Under the pieces are notes generated by a model. That model was not told where the DNA came from and did not search any database. It was given only the letters and a program-made list of their open reading frames with translations. 64,000 bases of DNA from Dichotomocladium elegans (lineage: Eukaryota > Mucoromycota > Mucoromycetes > Mucorales > Lichtheimiaceae): assembly GCA_025716815.1 (NCBI GenBank), contig JAIXMN010000006.1, positions 1,302,001 to 1,366,000 of the forward strand, read 5' to 3'. This document shows positions 1-16,389 of the stretch, piece after piece. Numbering within the stretch: position 1 is the stretch's first letter; each line of letters begins with the position of its first letter. The translations under genes were made by a program, and so were the position numbers.

Positions 1-2945
1 GAATGACCGAAACAAGATGCACGTACTCCTTTAGCATGGCTGTCGCTTTTGTCATGTTGACATGCCGTTCGCCCCAGACAGGCATGAACTGACAACAGCC
101 TGCGAATGCATACATGAGCACGCGTGTTTCATCTCGGGGAGGAAAGGAGAGACAGATAACAAGGTGTGGGTGGTTCTCTTGCCTATTTTCATGCTATAAC
201 CAGCAGAGGAGGGAAAAATTAGAGAGAGAGAGATGAACCGGGTCCCGACACTCCCAAAATAAGGATACTTGCGTACGTTATTTGCTCTAAGCAATAAAGA
301 GCCGTGTAGTCCGATCGGTTGTTGCAGCCCATTCTCCACCGTTAAGACAGGGTTATTGATGTTCTGAGGACGTTGTCTATGTTTAAATGATAACAACGTA
401 AGACTATCCGACCCCCTTCGACGGGTTGAGGATAGGTATATAAAAAATCTCTTGCATATCTTGCGTGCGTAATAAGGAATTCGACAGAGCAATGTACCAG
501 GAACGAATGGCTTCCAAGATAGCAATCAAATCAAAGCCAAATCTAAGTCTTATGTCGTAGCGAGAGAGTGGAGTCTCCGACAGGGTTTCTCCTTGGAAGC
601 GATCGATCGCCATTTGATCTCATCGCATAACACAGGTCAAGTCATCGGGGCCAGGCGATTTCCTTCTTCTACCTTCCCGTCATGTTTCAGAGACTACCAG
701 CGATGATTGAAAGTAATGATTTTTATTTCTTCGTGGTTATTACCCAGTTGCTCTTCGTCAAGGAATGGATTTCGGGCTTTTTATCCCCTTCCAGCATTTG
801 CTTGAAGATATTATTAGGGTCCAATGTTTAACATCCTATGACGCACACATCAATGCGACTTAACTTGCCTTGTATATATTGAAGCACCTTACATTGCCTT
901 GCTCACTATACATATACCTTGGGCTCACTTCTTCCGTCGGAATGTATATGTAGTCTTTCGTTTAAGGAGGTATATATTATATAGCTCGACCCTTCTCCAT
1001 GAGAACGGATTGATCAAAAAGGACATGATCGACATGAATCTTCCACCATCCTTGACTAAAGGCATAGTTTTTCCCCAGCCTCCCCCCTTTCTCGGCGCAT
1101 GGTGTGGCATGAAGAAACCGTATGCGGGCTTTGAAAATGGGAAACAGAGTGACAGGATGGCCCCCTTTCTTTGAGTCAGGTATCGGGGGCGTGCAGTTGA
1201 CCCTGAGCCGCGCTGTGCTCTTTCCGGTCCTGCTTGATTTTTATTATGGTTTCAAACACTGCCACCTTGCTTGCCGTTGCTTTAAAGTTGGTATCCTTGA
1301 TGCTGAATAGAAAAGGTTATGCATGGTAACCTCCCCGGGCTATTGTTTGATCTTGAACCAACCCTGTTATGCGATAGCTCGTCTGGTTTTTTTTTTGATG
1401 TACTAGATAAAGTTCGATGATGTAAGCTTCACAAAATGGTTCGGACAAATCTTCTTCAATCCTTCTCTTGCGAACGCTTGTATCTCTCCATTTGGAATGC
1501 ATCCACTTCAAGCGATGGGATGTATATCTTTTGCATCCGAAGCCATCCATGGCTGGCAAAGATGACCGGTAAAGATTGCCGGACGACTGCGTGTGTGTGC
1601 ACGCCTGGGTTGTTTCAGGCGTGCATCGCAGACCCTAAGTATTTTCAGCATCGGCCGTACCATTGTTTTATCACGAGAGATTGGATAGGGGAAGAAAAAC
1701 CTGGTAATGGGTTGCTTTCTGAGTTACAAAGAGGATGCAGTACGTAAATATGATCTCTGCTCCAAGAGTGATCATTGCAACAATCCTTATCACCGCCATT
1801 GGAGATGAACTGGCAGCCAGGCATTATGTAGAAGAGAAGTCGCTTATTGTTACTTGCTTCATCCCCCATTGTCAGGCTACAGAAGGGGCGTGTGTGTGTC
1901 CTATTTTAGCCTACCCGAAAACAAAACCATCAGAGTTTTTAGTGCCGTCTTTTTTTTTTTTTACAGAATATTTCGGCGGGATTTGGATTCGTCGTAGATC
2001 GATAGGCTTTATTCCAAGCTACATCGACCGGGTGGGGTTGGGTTCCGGAGGGGGAATGTAGGCGGAGAAGTCAAAATAAGGCAGAGAAAATGCGCCGCTT
2101 GAACAATAGAGAGAGAGAGAAAGGAAAAGAGGGTTGTATGTTTGTTCTGGGTTATGTGCCCAGCGCGCGAATGGGTCCATACGTGAGGGCGACGAAATGG
2201 TATGAAGCGGAAAATCAGGTCGGAGCCAACGGGAGAACAGCGGACGTTTTCCGTGAAGAAAAAGAAAATCGACTAGGACTTCCATGAGATGTCGTCCCCG
2301 GTTACTGTTCAACAAAGAGAAAGCTGCATAAGTGAAGCTGGTCTTCTTTTCGATCAAAGAAGCAATGGGCGTATACTTTTTTTTTTTTTATCAAAGTTTT
2401 ACCCACCTCTCTTGATAGGATGCTAGGAAATCCCGCGCGTCTTAAGACTAGAAAAAATATATCCCCCGACCCCGGTACTGCACCTGTTAGCACTATGACA
2501 GGGAAACCATTCCTATAAGGACTAAACAGGCTCATAAGCAGCAATACTTCACGTGGGGTTGGAAGGAGCCGAGTAAGTTTTGGAAGAATGGGGGGATTAT
2601 CATGACGGAAAATACAATGGGTTTCCCATCTCATTAAACTTTGTGTGATAAGCGCTTCTTAAAGAAAGAAAAAAATAAAGTCGGCCTGCGCCGAGGACTT
2701 TTTTTTGCTGTTTGTCAAAATAATTATTATTCATATCACTAGTGTTAAAACTAAATGGGCGCAGCCCTTTGTTTTGTAGACATGTGGGGTAGGTAGATTG
2801 AAATGGCGATTGAGGATGGAAGGGTCTTTCTGGTGGGTGTGGATGTTTGTGCGGGGGAAGACTGGGGGAGGAGAGAAAAGATTATAGAATACAAATGCGG
2901 AGAAAGGGCTATGTATAATGGAAGTTGGATCTATTTAAGAATGAT
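1..2945. other. Intergenic region, no supportable gene
   Basis: No frame here shows a recognisable domain, or a splice pattern joining open frames into one. The open frames are short and mutually overlapping. The stretch holds an (AG)n tract at 221-233, homopolymer T tracts near 1390, 1950 and 2380, and a perfect 10-bp inverted repeat at 1598-1625. It lies downstream of the minus-strand hexose transporter, so the part near 2900 is probably that gene's 3' flank. Confidence 0.6.
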
Positions 2946-4727
2946 CTACTCCTGGTCGTCGCTATCACGTCGAGCGTTCGGCATCGTGGCAGGCTTCTCT
3001 TCGATGTTCTTATCAACGTTCTTATGCAGGGCTCCCGAGAAGTTAGAAGGGAATCGTCGTGATGTAGGGCGGCTGGCAATGCTGGGGACGCGCTGCGACT
3101 CAGAATCGCCCTGTCGCTTCTCATCAAACCGAGATGAATTACCAATGGAGGGAGCAATTGACTTGGCATCTTCCTGGAGATCGGCAGTGGCGAATAAGAC
3201 CTCGATCTCCTCGAGGGACTTGCCGTTCGTCTCGGGGTACCAAAGATAGATGGGAATCAAGAAGATGACGTTGAGAAGACCAAACATGATGAAGGTCCAG
3301 AACTTGGCATATTGGAACAGCACAGGAGCGATCATAGCGACAACAAAGTTACCTAACCAGTTGGCACCTGTCGACATGGAGTTACCCTTGGCACGGAGTG
3401 CTGTTGGGAAAATCTCGGAGGGGTAGAGCCAGGCGAGACCGAGCCATGCGGCACCGAAGATAGCGTTATACACCATGACGAATGCAATGACCGCACCAGA
3501 CGCAGACTTGTTTCCGATCTCGACAGCGTGTTGGGCACCACCGACGATGAAAAGTGTCACGGCCTGACCGATTAAGCCGGCATACATGAGAGCGCGACGG
3601 CCAAACCGATCAATGGTATAAATTGGGGTAAGAGCGCCAAGGAAGTAACCGATAGAATCGATACCAGCCATCAACATGGCCATAGCGTGTGTCATACCAG
3701 CTTGCAAGAAGATGTCGGTCAGATAGTACGAAATAACTAGAATGGAAGCAATCCGACTGTTAATTTTCTTGTTCTCAGATTGTAAACCTCATTGTGTAGC
3801 AGGCATGCTTACCATTGATACCGCCGAATTGCTGCATGATCTGACCGCCCATACCAAGAAGCACACGATAACGGTTGTTGAGTCTGCCCTTCTTGAAGAG
3901 TTCCTTGTAAGAATGAATGCCTTCGCGACGTTCGAGTTCAATACCATCGCGGATCTCCTCCCATTCTGCGATGCAGCGGGGGTGCGTGGTGTCTTCGTCA
4001 GTATAGAGACGGGCCAAGACGACTTTACAGTCCTCCTCATAACCGCGGCTTTGCAGCCAACGTGGCGATTCTGGCAAAAAGAAGCTGCCAATGAAAAGAA
4101 TGATCGCAAAGAACATCTGGAAAGCCAGGGGGAAACGCCAGGCAAAGTCACCGCCAACAAAGTAGAGACCAAATTCGAGCCAATAAGCAATACCGACGCC
4201 TAGGGCAAGCAATGAAGCCTCGAACGACACGTGGGCACCGCGGTTTTTCGGAGGAGACAGTTCGGCTTGGTAAACAGGGATGGTGGCCGTATTCATACCG
4301 TTACCGATACCGGTGAAGATACGGGCAAAGATCATCATACCGACGTTAACAGATGCAGTCTGGACAATGGCACCCAGGCAGAGAATGAAGCAGCCAAGAC
4401 GGATGGTCTTTCGACGACCGAGGATATCACCGATTTTTCCAGTTGACAAAGCACCAGCCATACAACCGATTTCGTACAGAGCGACAATGGCGCCCATCAA
4501 AGCAGAATTTTCATGTTCGAGCATGCCCATGTAATACTTGAACGAATCGCTGGCAACGACACCAGACATGACGCCCTATTTTGGGGTGGTGTTAGGAGAT
4601 CTGTCGGTATGTGTATGTGCGTTGTCACTCGGCTAACCTGATCATAGCCGAACAGCAAGAAACCGATGCCCGCCATGGCGGTAGATGCGTTCATCAACGT
4701 TTTTCCTTTAAGGTTTGTTAATCCCAT
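2946..4727 (-). CDS. MFS sugar (hexose) transporter, 547 aa
   Basis: Proton-coupled hexose transporter of the major facilitator superfamily, sugar porter family, expected in the plasma membrane with 12 transmembrane helices. Three exons: 4638-4727, 3813-4575 and 2946-3736, with introns of 62 and 76 bp; the frame closes exactly. Family signatures in order: FGYDQGVMSG at 27-35 across the first junction, GRRKT at 83-87 in the loop after helix 2, PESPRW at 198-203 before the central cytoplasmic loop, QQFGGIN at 278-284 in helix 7, DRFGRR in the C-terminal half, and PETNGKSLEEIE after helix 12. The start at 4727 is preferred over an in-frame ATG at 4796, because the latter sits only about 10 bp from a TATA box. 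The C-terminal tail of roughly 75 residues is hydrophilic and Ser/Asp-rich, fitting post-translational control of permease turnover. The family is certain; the substrate (hexose rather than another sugar) is inferred. Confidence 0.93.
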
Positions 4728-4804
4728 GATGGCATTGAGTGAGAAGTAAACAAGAATATGTGGAGAAAAAGAAATATTATTGCATTCACCCCACATCTTC
4801 TGCT

Positions 4805-4818
4805 CCCTTTTATATTTT
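4805..4818 (-). promoter_or_regulatory. TATA box of the hexose transporter
   Basis: On the minus strand the sequence reads AAAATATAAAAGGG, about 80 bp upstream of the chosen ATG at 4727. This distance leaves room for a transcription start and a short leader. Confidence 0.55.
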
Positions 4819-7800
4819 CGACGAGGCCTGATCCGTCTTCACTCTGCCGGTCGGAGAGCCAAGTCAAATTTGTCCAAATCGGGAACGTGACACCGGCTCT
4901 GATGTCAGCGCTCCCCTTATTTTTTATTCTATTTGGGCAAATAGCTGGGATGAGTCGGAAATGGTCCCCATTTGTGGGATCGGATTATCGAAACCGCCCG
5001 AAGTACTATGTCATATCTGCGTCTGAGATAATGTATGATCTTCATTTGTTTCGTAGCCACATATACAATATCATTCATTCGGCAGGTGGGGAGGGTGATA
5101 GGGTACTCGAGCGATAGACAGAGAGACAAAGAGGAAAGGTACCGTGAAAAGTTTAAAGCCTTTTGATGGAAAGGACAGACCATATTGAGTTTTGTCTGAG
5201 GTCGATTTCTTTGACCTGTATATCCGTACTGTACTGTTTCTAAAACTGTGCTGGCTATAATACAGCCCTTCTGTACTGCCGTCGGATTAACTGGGATGTA
5301 CATCTTACCCTATTCCAAGAAAAGCATTAGTCCCAAATGCGCTGATTAGGGACCACTACTCCCCGCACCACTGTTCTCATAACAACCTCCCCCCCCCGAA
5401 AAATCTTCATTTTCTGTAGAAAAATCATTTCGGTCTAAGTCGAACTGCTTTTTTTGGAAACCTTGTCCCTCAATCCATGCCTAAACGACTCTGTTGGAGA
5501 GTGTTTCTCGGAATCCCATGCATCCAAGGGTGTGAGTTGCGTCATAGTCAATCTGGAACGTAACGGTTGATAATGGAGTATCTCCAAGGACGCCAGCTGA
5601 TTTGGTGATTGTTCACTATCACTTTGAAAAACAGCAAATGCAACTTAACCATGTTATCCGTAACTGACAATAATCAACATACAAGTCGTCTTACTCTTTT
5701 GTTTTCCCCTCTTCTTTCTACTTAGTCTAATATTATATAATAAATAACAGGTCTAAGCGGTACTCTATATTGGTGTTTTTTTTTTACAACTCAGACTCCC
5801 TAGTTGATGCAGTGATATGCCATCCAAACGAGAATTCATACCCAGTCCCCTTTGATCTTTCGTCTTTCAATAACGGAAAGCATGCACATGTGCATAATAT
5901 CGTTTATCATCGAAAACATAAACACTCACATATTCACTCGGGCCTCCATGCTAATCCGCTGATACAGCCTTCTTTCTCCGAAGGTTGATTCGAAGAAAGC
6001 GCATCTTTGTGAAACGGGAACTTTAGGGTCTACCGGTAAGCGGAATTATCGATAAAATCTGGGAACATTTCCAGAAAAAAAAAGGGACTCAGATATCAGC
6101 TCCACTTTCTGCTTCTCTGCGTTACTCACAAATAATGCTAGCAAGGCTGCAGCATTGACGTTGGCTTAAGTACCCCATTTCCATTAACCTGGGATAACAA
6201 GCAAGTTTTCTTACCTTCTTGATCTGAGATTTGAGCCTAAGAAAAGGTTGGTGAAACGCAGAGCGTCATAGGGAAATCTATCTCCGTCAGCTTGTTTGAG
6301 ACATTAGAATACTCCTCCCTTCAGAGGCACACGCAGATCATTACTTGCCAAAAAGGGAACGATTCTCTTTTACAGAAAATTGTTTCAGCTGCGAATAAAA
6401 TCAGTTTCTTTTCGATAGCCATTGAAGGCGCAAGATATCCTACATTGACACAAATAAAAGGAAACAAGGCAAGTAAAATCGGTCAAATTGCATTTGAAGT
6501 GAAGGAAATGGAAAGAGGGTGCTTTGTGGAAACTTCAACCAATGAACAACCAGGTGGCAAGTGCATGCATATACATCTCACGTATCGTAATACCGCATCC
6601 GATGCAAGCACGCCACCTTTTTATTTTTGCAGGTGTAAAACCGGAGAGGTATATTATTCCTTCCTATTGAACATGTTATGCCAACGCCATGAAGCCCAAA
6701 CATATTTTTTATTTACTGTTTTGGCTTTTGTCCACATCTTATTGCGCTATTGCTTTAACCTAATCATCCCGCTTATCTATCCAGATTTCTAAACCGACAG
6801 TTACCCCACCTGAACGTCTTCCCTGTATGGAAACACTTGGGTTTTCTTTTATTTATTATTTTTGGAGTAAAAAAAATTCATAACTTTCCACCTTTTCGTT
6901 GCATATGTTTACAGAAACTTCCTTCCAGAACCATTTATCAGCCATCCTTCTCATGTCTCAGAAGACAAATAACCAGGTCATCGTCGAGGTTGAGAGAACA
7001 CGCTATGAAGCATCGATTGCAGAGCAAAAAGCGCATTACCATGTGATATTCTTCAACAAGACAAAGTTCAGCGACGGTCATTGCCTCAATAACGAACAGA
7101 ATTGGTTGATTGCTTTATTGCTCCAGCGAAGCCAGCTGCAAACAAGATAAGCACAGAGAGAGAGAGAGCGCGCGCACAGAACACCATTGTCACATTAACT
7201 TAATATCTCAGACGTAGCACCTACCTGACCTGTAACCATACTGGTGCCCTCATTGGGTTTTAACTTTATCCAATGCAATTGCAAAGCTCGGTTTGCCGCC
7301 TCTGTCAAGGTTGCCAACAAGAACATGACTACCAGTGACTATGTCCGACGAGGCATGACCTTATTCCTGGTATCAATCAAGATGTTGGGGAACATGTAGA
7401 GAATAAACTTGACTGGAAGAGCATCAATTGCATGCTCTACCTTGATAAGGATATTTTGGGGCGTATCTTGGAAAACCAAGATTAGAATAACTACGTACAC
7501 CTCTCTCTCTGTGTGTGTGCAAGTGACATACATACCATCTTGTTTACTAAGCCATTCGATTGCATTTCAATGTCAGTCATATCTCGCGACAGACATAGAA
7601 GAGAGCCTACACAAAACCGGGAAGATTAAGGAAAGCTGCAGCAAAACGACAGATAATTCAAAATACGCAATCTTGAAACATAAAAGTATGAACAATCGGC
7701 ATTCTTTATTGCGTTCATGTCAAATTGGCAGCAGCAGCTGAGAGAACAACCATTTGTCCTAGACATGATGGGAGCGTCATTTGCCTTGACGCCACATGCA

Positions 7801-9164
7801 AGACATGCGTTGACAACAAATTACCGCTTCTACGTGATCGTTGCTAAGTGCGTGATTACCGATTCCCAAACAATAATATCCGACTCCTATTTAAGGCTAA
7901 AGGATGACTTCAACGTTCGGTCAGTCGTGTGATGATCGATGATTCTGATGTAAAAGTGCTACTGTCAATAAAACCCTATCATCCTAATGTAGAATGATAA
8001 AACCACTATGCGTCTGGACACTGTGAAAATACTTGTCTGCAGCGCAATATATCTTAAGACCATGAAAGCAGATCACCCAGCTGAAATTTGTTCGAGAGAC
8101 TTTTGTGGAGAAAAGAATGAATGCGTGGGACAACGTCCATGGCCCCCTCTATCGACTTTGATCTATTGATCGAAAACTTCTACTAATAATAATAGTGAGG
8201 AATGGAAAAGTACGCACTCGCAAGTCTGCACTTCAAATTCGACGCGAGTGTCTTTCTATCTCTCCCGAGTGAAGGAGAAGTTTGGCGTGCTGCAGATCTT
8301 TACGTACATACATATCTTTTACCTCTAGAAGGGCCACTTCCAAATTAATACAAAAGAAGCGGCGCCGAAAGAAGCTACTTTAGTCATCTCAAGTATGTAT
8401 ACTTGCTCAGTCTACGCCAATGTTCTTTGGAATTTTTAATTTCTGGATACCTTGCAGCATGCATTTAACAGTAACAGAGCTGTAGGCCATATAAAAATAC
8501 GTTCTTGGTAATGGGCAACGTCTACTATGCAATTTAGCTAGAACTTGTCAAGTAAACCGTATCTTTGGCAGTGACTTAAGGGAGACTGAGAGCGTTATGA
8601 GGTCGCAATCCACGGAACCAGAGTGAGGGACACAGTGGCTCCGGACAAACCTTCGAAAAATTGATGATAGATAAGAACATAGCAAGTACAATATTGCAGG
8701 TAACGCTAAATGATACAGATGCTGGTTTGGAACGACTTAACAAATGGTGGTTCTTGAATGAATTTAATTGGAGGAACGGTACAGCCAATAGAGTACGGGC
8801 GCAAAAACTTTTTTTTTATTCTTGCCTTGCTTTATAGAACTATCGTGACATCATAGTTTTTTTTTGGAAATAGAGTATTTAAAAGCGATACCTTTTCCTT
8901 CACAAATATTCACAGACTCATGTACGAAGCCGTTGTTTTCTTTTTATAAAAAGAAAGGAGGATAGGAGATATCCTTTCATAAGCAAACGTGGTGGTGTGA
9001 GTGGATAAGGAGATCATTTGAACGGGAATGACTCATAAGGAAGTAAGAACAATCGGTTTGGGCGGGAACGGCTGTGACGTTGTTCTGGGACACAAGCGGG
9101 GAGTTGATAGTCATCGGCGCCCAGGAGGTTTCCCTTTTTATGCAAGACTTGACCTTGAAGCGGC
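4819..9164. other. Long AT-rich intergenic region
   Basis: About 4.3 kb without a recognisable gene. It contains a C-run near 5389-5397, an (AG)n/(GC)n tract near 7153-7180 and several poly-T runs. The longest open frame (6292-6792, plus strand) begins at a non-ATG codon, has no recognisable domain and no splice continuation, so I do not call it. The last 250 bp hold the promoter of the PFK-2 gene, including a TATAAAAAG sequence at 8945-8953. Confidence 0.5.
8945..8953 (+). promoter_or_regulatory. Possible TATA box of the PFK-2 gene
   Basis: TATAAAAAG lies about 220 bp upstream of the predicted ATG at 9165. If used, it gives a leader containing an upstream ATG at 9028 whose frame overlaps the main start, or a leader with an unrecognised intron. 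Confidence 0.35.
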
Positions 9165-11516
<2,352 letters not shown>

Positions 11517-11524
11517 CTCGCTAA

Positions 11525-11570
11525 TAAACACACAAACACACACACATATATATATATTATATACATTCAT
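11525..11570. repeat. CA/TA microsatellite between convergent genes
   Basis: An (CA)n tract grading into (TA)n occupies most of the 90 bp between the stop codons of the PFK-2 gene and the DEAH helicase gene. Both transcripts must terminate in or across it. Confidence 0.7.
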
Positions 11571-11606
11571 CGCTTGTCAAAAGTCTTTCTCGTAATGAAT
11601 CAGACA

Positions 11607-14264
11607 TTATTGGAATCGTCGTCTAGCTAATGCACGCTGTCTAATCTCTTCGATCTCTTCTGCCCGTCGTTTCCGCTTGGCCATTTCCTCGTCTTCCCTT
11701 GCAGCTTGCTCAATACGAGCCTTTTCTTCCTCTGCCTCCTGGTCCATTTCCTGCACATTGGGCGCATCTTCGCCATTCAGCCGGGTCTTTGGCAGCTTTC
11801 GTATCCGCTCATATCCTTCTCCTGATTTGATCCATTCCCACAAGATCTTGCTAACTCCTTTCATGACCGCCTTATTGGTATACGTGACATGCATGTACAT
11901 GACCCACTCAAGTTCAGAATGGCGGATCTTGTGCCTGTCAAGCATGTCCGAGAACGCGCAAAGCGGGTGAAGATGCAACGCCACGAGGGATGAGGATGTG
12001 TGGCCTGCGATATCGCTCACCTCGGCCGTCATGCCCTCTGTGAGATGCTGGTCGGGCGAATAGTGCGAGAACACGCTCCGGTTGTGTCCCTTGTTGGCTA
12101 TGTTAGTAAAATAACCCTTCAGAAAAGCTTGTAAAATCGGCACGGGATCGACCTGATGCCCATGCTCATCGTCGCCCATTCTGCGCTTGCTCTTTCTAGA
12201 ACTTTTGTCGTAGCGGGGCGCACGGACTAAAGGTAACCGGAGTTTATCCATGGTGTCCACAAGCTGGCGTCGCACGTTGCTTGCAGTCTCGAGCACCTTT
12301 GCATTGATGTAATTCTCGCGGCACCAGCTCCGCGCCTTATTCTGTCGCTTCCACTCGTTCCAGACATTGAGATAGGTCATATGATCACCTGTGTGGTGTG
12401 CGAACCGAAGTTTGCACTCCTCAGCCTCAATCACTGCCTGCTCACCACCCTTGGCCCGCGGAGACGGTGCGCGGAAAAGATCATTCTCGCCAGCGAGAAT
12501 GCTTGCAATCGTCAGTACCTCGTGACTGCATCCATATTCTTCGGCAGAGCTGACAAGAACACGAGCAAGCGATGGTGATAGAGGAAAGTAGCTCATTTTG
12601 TTTCCGAGAGCGGTCAGTTTTCCGACCTCGTCGATAGCACCGAGAAGGTACAGTTGCTTTAAAGCATTTCTAAGCAACTGCTCGTCTGGCGGATCGATAA
12701 ATTCAAAGTTGATCACGTCAACAATGTCCATCTTCTTAAGTGCCAGGACCGTTCCCAGCAGGCTGCTTCGTTGAATTTCGGGAACAGTGTTCAGAATCAT
12801 GTGTCTGAAACTCTCGGGAGTGTAAAGGCGGTACGCTTTACCGGGTGCAGTTCTAACAAGCATGAAATGTTACAGTCCGAGCTTTATTCCCTCTCCCCGG
12901 AGATGTAATGGGTCACTAACCTTCCTGCACGGCCAGCACGCTGGATAGCTGCCGCTTGACTGATCTCTGTAACCAGGAGGGCATCCATTCCAGTATTTGG
13001 ATCGTAGGTTTTCTCTTTTACAAATCCAGAGTCGACTACAAATTTAATGCCGGGGATGGTGACAGATGTCTGCCAGCTTTTATCAGGATGGTCGCCTCCT
13101 CACCCTCCAGCCAACACCCAGTGTTTACGTTACCTGCGCGACGTTGGTCGCAAAGACGATTTTACGGACACCGTCCCTGGGAGGCTCAAACACTGCTTTT
13201 TGATCATATGTCTCCAAACTCGCATATAGCGGGTAGATAGCGACATCTCTTACCCCCTCGTCGTAATATCTCACCGATTTTCGATAATCCAACGTTCTAG
13301 CTCGATCCTGTAATGCGCGACAGGCGCGCTCAATATCGTTTTGTCCCGTCAGAAAGACAAGCAAATCACCAGGCCCTTCGTGCGTGTGAATGTCCCAGGC
13401 CGCTTCGATAGCATGGTCGACGAAAGCAGACTTGAGGGATGAGAGCCGCAGTGCATCCTTGTAGTATACGATGTCGACGGGGAATGTACGCCCTGGAATC
13501 TCAAAGATCGGGCATTCGTTGAAGAAGTCAGAGAACTTCTCCACATCAAGCGTGGCAGACATGATCAGAATCTTTAGGTCGGGTCGCAGACGCTGTGTCT
13601 GTTTAAGGAGACCAAAGAGCACGTCCGTCTCCAGCGTACGCTCGTGGGCTTCGTCAATGACAACGACAGAGTATTGACTGAGCCGTGGATCCTCTGTCGC
13701 CTCTCTCAATAAGACGCCATCGGTCATGTACTTGAGCTTCGTGTCTCCGCTGGTCGTATCGTCAAATCGAATTGTGTAGCCTACCGTTGACCCCAGACGG
13801 ACATTCTGCTCCTCACTCACGCGTTTCGCAACTGTAAAAGCAGTTTAGATGCTGCATTCTCACATTTTTAATGCTACGCATTCGTATTAATTACCCGTGA
13901 TCGCTGCAATACGCCTTTTTAAGGGATGGAAGGGAGAGAAGGAGAGAAAGAAGACGGTGAGGTTCCTAAATCACCATGTCTGATCTTGCCTTACCGAGGT
14001 TGTGTCACTCCAATCCGTTTCACATCAGGCATGCTTTCAAGTATGTACTGCGGGATCTGTGTTGTCTTGCCAGATCCTAGTAGTCAGTCACATATGAGAA
14101 TGCAAGAAGACATAAACCTTTCGGAATAAGAGAATCATCTTCTCACCAGTTTCGCCAATGATAACCAGGACATTGTATTCCTTGATTGCCTCAACAAGCT
14201 CATTTCTGTATTCAAATGTTGGAAGACTCTCCCTCTGTTCTCGAATTCGGTCTGAAAAGTTCAT
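11607..14264 (-). CDS. DEAH-box ATP-dependent RNA helicase, about 770 aa
   Basis: SF2 helicase of the DEAH/RHA family, acting on RNA or RNP in pre-mRNA splicing or ribosome biogenesis. Six exons: 14147-14264, 13995-14076, 13895-13914 (20 nt), 13134-13831, 12921-13069 and 11607-12852. Motif I GETGSGKT is at 37-44, motif II DEAH at 133-136, motif III SATLD follows, TDGVLLRE is present, and motif [10 protein letters not shown] is at 349-356. After the helicase core come the HA2/winged-helix region and an OB-fold-like C-terminal part, then a charged Glu/Arg-rich tail. The protein lacks the long N-terminal extension of Prp22 or Prp16. By layout it resembles the shorter DHX8/DHX35/DHR2-type members, and I cannot assign the exact orthologue. 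The ATG at 14264 is the first in the exon; an additional upstream coding exon is possible, so the N-terminus is provisional. Confidence 0.9.
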
Positions 14265-15302
14265 GCGGTTCACCCTCTAAAGTTAATGGATGATTTTACT
14301 ACGATGGACGGGTCATTGCCTTTTTCAATTTTGTGACAAGTCCCCCGACACCGTACGCATTCCGCAATTGAAGCCGCGCGCCTCGCCAGAAATTCTTTCC
14401 CCCCCTCCATCAAGCTTTTCCTTGTCTGACAACACAAGAGCGTTAGATGTATTTTGGATGGTTAGTACACATCATTCTTCATAGTGAATAGCAGTGGTGA
14501 TGTGTACAGAATGCCTGACATCTTTCTGGAGAAGGATATAGTATGAAATATCAGAGGATTTGCTACAGTATTGTTAATCATAACGAAGTTTATTTGCTCT
14601 CATCATAAAGAATTACTGGCCCCTCCTTGATTTCCTTAATGATGACGACCGGAGAGACCCGCCTTTTTTTCCTCTCTTCCATGGCCTTATCTGCTCCTAA
14701 TCCAGATCCCCTGGATGTCAGTTATCTGACTGCTTCCTTTGTCTCGGCCAGCCTGCTTTGCTATATCTTCGGTCGGAGTTAATGACATAGGCCCTCAGCT
14801 AAACACGATTGACCATCAGCATCTCACGTTATCCTCTGCTTCTATCGCTGCCTCCTCATTGGCTTTCAACCGTAGCACGTCTGGATAAACCCTGGAGAAC
14901 GTGGATAAAAATTAAAAGTTGTGGGAGCATTTGTTTTTAAGAGTAAAAGTATTATCACACGCGAAAAAAAGGGTTACGCGTAAAAAAAAAAAAGGGAAGC
15001 AAACGGAAGACGCGTTCTGCATATGCCGAGGACTGAAGGGACTGCGTATCAGTGACGGTCAAGAGTGTGATCCCCGCTCACTCCTCCGCCCCGCGCATCC
15101 CACCTTTTTTTTAACAGGAAATGGCTTGAACCCAAAGCCCCCTCCTCCCTTTCGTTCTCTCTCTCTTCCCTGTTACTTTGCTTTGACTGCATCGTACTTA
15201 GGCAATCGCTCACTCTATTGCTTTTATCTATCTGACCGATTCTCTCATACCGTCCTCAGCCTATCGCTCTTTATCTATCTCTCTCTCTTATTGTTCACGA
15301 TC
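14265..15302. other. Divergent intergenic region between helicase and E2 genes
   Basis: Shared upstream region of the minus-strand helicase and the plus-strand E2. No complete gene is visible. The last 130 bp before 15303 are rich in CTCT/TCTC, the pyrimidine-rich leader typical of genes in this window. A short minus-strand open stretch near 14300-14420 could be a missed first exon of the helicase, but its splice phase does not fit. Confidence 0.5.

Positions 15303-16389
<1,087 letters not shown>

Noticed and set aside
4728..4796. Hexose transporter start at 4796
   Set aside because: The ATG would lie about 10 bp from the TATA box, and the extra residues do not resemble transporter N-termini.
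6292..6792. 166-codon plus-strand frame
   Set aside because: No ATG at the start, no domain, AT-rich biased composition.
14265..14273. Start of the helicase at 14273
   Set aside because: That codon is GTG; the first ATG in the frame is 14264.
14919..15302. Upstream extension of the E2 frame
   Set aside because: The frame is open, but the sequence is leader-like (Leu/Ser from CT repeats), and the UBE2E family starts with a Ser/Thr-rich extension at the ATG 15303.
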